NCBI RefSeq assembly: GCF_963676685.1
Contig: NC_092345.1
Location: 46,149,838-46,213,837 of the forward strand
Direction: 5' to 3'
Length of the DNA stretch: 64,000 bases
DNA from: Mytilus edulis
Taxonomy: Eukaryota; Mollusca; Bivalvia; Mytilida; Mytilidae
The stretch's first letter is position 1, and the number at the start of each line of letters is the position of its first letter. Positions 60,832-64,000 of the stretch are shown here, piece after piece. A model generated the notes under the pieces. The model was not told where the DNA came from and made no database searches. It saw nothing but the letters and a program-made list of their open reading frames with translations. The translations under genes and the position numbers were made by a program.

Positions 60832-62175
60832 CATCGATATTGTCTTTGTTGATGTCACCTAGGTTAACAATGGTCGCCCCAAATCGTCCCCCTCCTTGGT
60901 TATTTCCATATAGATTTTGTACACTGGAATCTAGATACTGCGACTGTAAAAATACCATCAATATAACATTTTGTCATTATATACAAAACAATAATATTAG
61001 AAAAAAATATATATATATATATAATAAAAAACAAATCGCGCAAATAAACAAGCTATAAGAGACAAACATAACATAAGGCCAAAAGTGGTTGCCGTTCGAG
61101 TTAGCATTTTTTTTTCCAAATGCCATAAAAAAAATGCCATTGGTAACCATTTTAACAGTGTACAGAAAAAGAGACGGAAGATGGAACACGGAATCACAAG
61201 TCGAAAAGAGATAGACAAAATCATGGCAAAACAAAGACAAAGATAAAAGTATAAAACAACGGTCCCCAAAACACTACATATTATGTGGTAAAAAAACTAA
61301 AGACGGAGTAAATTTGACAATGAGGGCGAACTTAAATGACCCGAGAGGGTATAACTAAGTATATTCTGTTCATCGTGTGGCTCCCATGTTAATCATAGTA
61401 AGTACACATTCGGTGTCAGATCTAAGTTTGCCGTTCACTACGCTACTGACTACACATGTCAGAAACGTTACAACATTTAACGGGAAAAAAAGATTTAATT
61501 TTGATAACTTTGCTAGGATATTCTATCAATGAACAGTAAAATGTAAATGACAAATTTCTTCGATAAGCAAACAATAGATCCATTGGAAATATCAAAAAAA
61601 CTTAAGTTCAAATTCGTTCAGGCAAAGTTAAAAAAAGGCGAAAGATACAAGAGGGACTTTCAAACTCATAGATCGAAAATAAACTGACAACGCCATGGCT
61701 AAAAAAGAAAAAGACATACAGACAAACAACAGTACACAACTCACAAGACACAACATAGAAAACTAAATACTAAGCAGCACGAACCCCACCAAAAATTAGG
61801 TTTGATCTCATGTGCTGAATTTCCTAGATTAAGAAGAGGAATTTGTATCTGTGACTTGTCGCTTGTTTTCCAATCCATGTCGTATTTATTTATCTGTTTC
61901 TAAATAAAATATTGTTTACACTTAATATCTAGAATTAAGCGTCGTTCAAGGTGAAGGTAAATACAGATAAAACGCATCGGAAACACGAGCATTGTTTAGT
62001 TATATTTCATATTTTTTTTAATGATTACACATACATCACCAGTCCCGTAGTACACAAACACTGTTCCTTCGTCATAGGATATAACCTTCTGTAGTGGGGC
62101 ACCAACCAATACGTCGTTATTTCCGTCATTGTTGACATCAGCAATACAAATAGATAACCCGTATCCTGATCCAAT
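60832..62175 (-). CDS. Integrin alpha, two FG-GAP exons (partial)
   Basis: A fragment of an integrin alpha-chain beta-propeller, an adhesion receptor ectodomain. In transcription order exon 1 is 62175-62035 (47 codons, preceded by TTCAG, followed by GTATGT). It encodes IGSGYGLSICIADVNNDGNN then DVLVGAP and a VFVYYG strand, a full FG-GAP blade with a D-x-N-x-D-G calcium loop. Exon 2 is 60943-60832 (preceded by TTTACAG, followed by GTAACT). It encodes GGGRFGATIVNLGDINKDNI, the next blade with a second calcium loop, and ends in phase 1. The intron is about 1.1 kb. The expected next exon should lie left of 60832, and earlier exons right of 62175, but I find neither before TLR-B or cGLR-3. It may be an exon pair in a long gene or a truncated relic. 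Confidence 0.75.
60944..62034 (-). other. Integrin intron, AT microsatellite
   Basis: A (TA)n run at about 61006-61024; otherwise nothing. The frames at 60977-61269 are by-products. Confidence 0.55.
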
Positions 62176-62659
62176 CTGAATATTACCAAAAATACATTGC
62201 ATTTATTAAGCCTGTGATATGTAAAAACTAAGTATAAATTAGATGAAAATGAACATCGTGACAATAACACTTGGTTGTTTATCTTCACACCGGAAAAGAT
62301 GAAAAGAAATCTTAGTATACTTTTGTTTCCGAGGGGTGCCCCGAATAACAAAGGGATCTACGTACATACATACACATATAAGGAAATTGTTGCAGTTTGT
62401 GATTATCAATATGATATCAATATTTTTGTCTTTTATGTATATACGTAGACAATAATAACATGCAAAATATTCAAAATTACGCACTAGCAAACAACACAGA
62501 ATTGCTATCATGTCCATCCATTAATGTTATTATGTATGACACTTTAATTAATCAGTGATTGCTTGTTAGTATAGTTTTCGTGGTCCACCATTATTTTCCA
62601 TGACTTTTTTATATTCAATTTTTTAGTTACATATAGTTCCTTTTATGTTGTTTTATTGT
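62176..62659. other. No gene seen
   Basis: No integrin exon with a conserved blade is visible, and the minus frame at 62239-62517 is unsupported. Confidence 0.45.
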
Positions 62660-64000
62660 TCTTATTAAACAAATGGAGTGAAACTGTTGAACCATCAATA
62701 TTTATATCCAGTAAGCGTGTCCGGGAATACTTTTTACATCATATACAAAGCCTCCAAATACATTACTTTGCGATATCTCATGGACCATGCTTATCAACGA
62801 ATAAACATTCATTCGTTGTGCACAATGTTTCCAATGCAAAGAATGGATAAAACCTGTCAAAAAGTGGATTAACATATCTAGTCATACATGGCCAGATAGC
62901 GTTTTGACACAATATATTGTAAAGTACGGTGTTGTATTTGTTCCTATTGGATGCAAGGATTCTGTTACTCAAGATCTAGAATGGCGCATATCGTTTTTTG
63001 TTGCAGAAAAACTTCTAATATATTCTTTTTCACATACCCAGTTATTATGTAATGCGTTGTTGAAAATTGTTTTAAAAGATATAATTCAGCATAAACATGA
63101 TGATCTTCTTTGCTCGTATTTTCTGAAAATGATAATTTTCTGGCTATGCGAAGAATTGGCTGTCCATCAATGGAAGCCTGAAATGTTCGTTTAATGTTTC
63201 AGGAGTTGTTTCAAGCGATTAATTTACTGTACATGTGTTGAATATGAAACATGCCTTCATTATTTTATCCCTGATAACAATCTATTTGAAAACAGATTTT
63301 CACGTGACCAGCAGAAATTATTACTTGATACCTTGCATGCCCTTAAGAGTTCGCCGTGGAATTATATTTTTTATTCAGTGACTTTTGAAAATTATAGAAG
63401 AGCACAAAGAAACTCATTTTGTCCTTATCAGCTGACAGCATCCTCTTTGTCATGCTTCATTCATCCTATTTTATTATTACCGAAATTGGTATCACAAATG
63501 TCAATTCGACAAATACTTAATCGTACAGTAAATCTACAAGACAAGCACATATCTACATATATGTTATCAATTGCTGCTATGACATTGATGCAGGATTGCC
63601 AAAATTTGAACGAAAGAAATAAATCATTTTATAGACAATACTAGATAATGCTACGATATTTTCAAACAGGCTTGTATTTTTTCTGCGGTTAATGCTTGGG
63701 TGCTGTTAGCATCTTTCTTTTATAAATGTGGCCGATACAGGGAATGCATCTAAATACTGAACTACAGTCTTTCAAAATGTACTCTAGAGAATATATGTAT
63801 CGAATTCAGCAATGATATTGTTGAACAAACTATTTTTCAAACATTAAAGCAGCTATTTGGTTGTCATGGACTACCAAAGACTTTATCATTGGTGATGTTA
63901 GATTGGTTGAACCTTATCATTAATTACCAAAAGAATTAGTCCCGTTGATTAACGAAATGATCGATAAAATTAAGATTTTTCCACCAATTGTGTACTTGAA
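62660..64000 (+). pseudogene. Mab-21/cGAS-like nucleotidyltransferase (cGLR-3), broken, runs off window
   Basis: A third paralogue. Similarity begins abruptly near 62660 at the KWSETVEPSIFISSKRVRE segment, which matches NKWCETFEQRTYVSSKLYLE of cGLR-1, so the N-terminal G-S/D-x-D catalytic part is missing. The third acidic motif (KDGxVD) is replaced by TNKHSFVV. The Mab-21 half is clear: QDLEWRISFFVAEKLL, FSHTQLLCNALLKIVLKDII and LLCSYFLKMIIFWLCEE. Breaks include stops or shifts near 62850, 63192 (after PEMFV), about 63230, 63642 (RQY then stop) and about 63690. Scattered similarity reaches the window end (FPPIVYL). A 5'-truncated dead copy. Confidence 0.85.

Noticed and set aside
61996-62034. 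Extension of the integrin frame beyond the exon end (to 61996)
   Set aside because: A GT donor at 62034 fits the FG-GAP blade boundary; the extra residues are intronic and AT-rich.
1-64000. tRNA or rRNA genes
   Set aside because: I looked for the usual tRNA loop motifs and rRNA blocks and saw none that I could support; short tRNA-like heads of SINE repeats cannot be excluded.

Overview
The window looks like nuclear DNA of a marine bivalve, most likely a mussel (Mytilus-like). It is AT-rich, gene-poor and has introns. It carries short interspersed repeats that I recognise from mussel genomes, and its recognisable genes belong to families expanded in bivalve innate immunity. The species assignment is an inference from repeat and gene style, not from a database match.

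Layout. 1-3 kb: no gene, one 21-bp minisatellite. About 3.2-10.6 kb: the first copy (A) of a segmental duplication. It holds an intact single-exon Toll-like receptor (TLR-A, 7944-10478), a roughly 0.8-kb tandem triplication upstream, and a foldback element inserted at 4224-4774. 10.6-27 kb: repeat-dominated, with a decayed reverse transcriptase fragment, small inverted-repeat elements, several tandem arrays and two striking palindromes. 27-35 kb: an autonomous-looking DNA transposon of the ISL2EU/IS4EU type. It has an intact four-exon THAP plus DDE transposase on the plus strand and a converging four-exon SAP-SWIM-YqaJ nuclease gene on the minus strand that carries one frameshift. 35.7-37.1 kb: a decayed Mab-21/cGAS-like nucleotidyltransferase gene (cGLR-1). 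38.3-41.9 kb: a possible inverted-repeat-bounded element. 45.8-47.6 kb: a second, nearly intact nucleotidyltransferase gene (cGLR-2) with one single-base frameshift. 54.6-60.5 kb: duplication copy B with a second TLR (TLR-B) interrupted by one nonsense codon. 60.8-62.2 kb: two integrin-alpha FG-GAP exons on the minus strand. 62.7-64 kb: a third, broken nucleotidyltransferase copy (cGLR-3) running off the window.

How the genes relate. TLRs sense ligands at membranes, and cGAS-like receptors sense nucleic acid in the cytosol and make cyclic dinucleotides. Here two TLR copies and three cGLR copies, all on the plus strand, are interleaved in 56 kb, and four of the five are broken. The only intact TLR has an alanine where the BB-loop proline of its TIR domain is expected, while the broken paralogue keeps the proline. 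This looks like a birth-and-death immune gene cluster reshaped by duplication and transposons. I did not find a wholly new system. The most useful points are the TLR pair, the nearly intact cGLR, the two-gene transposon, and the foldback element whose arms and reading frame are both conserved.
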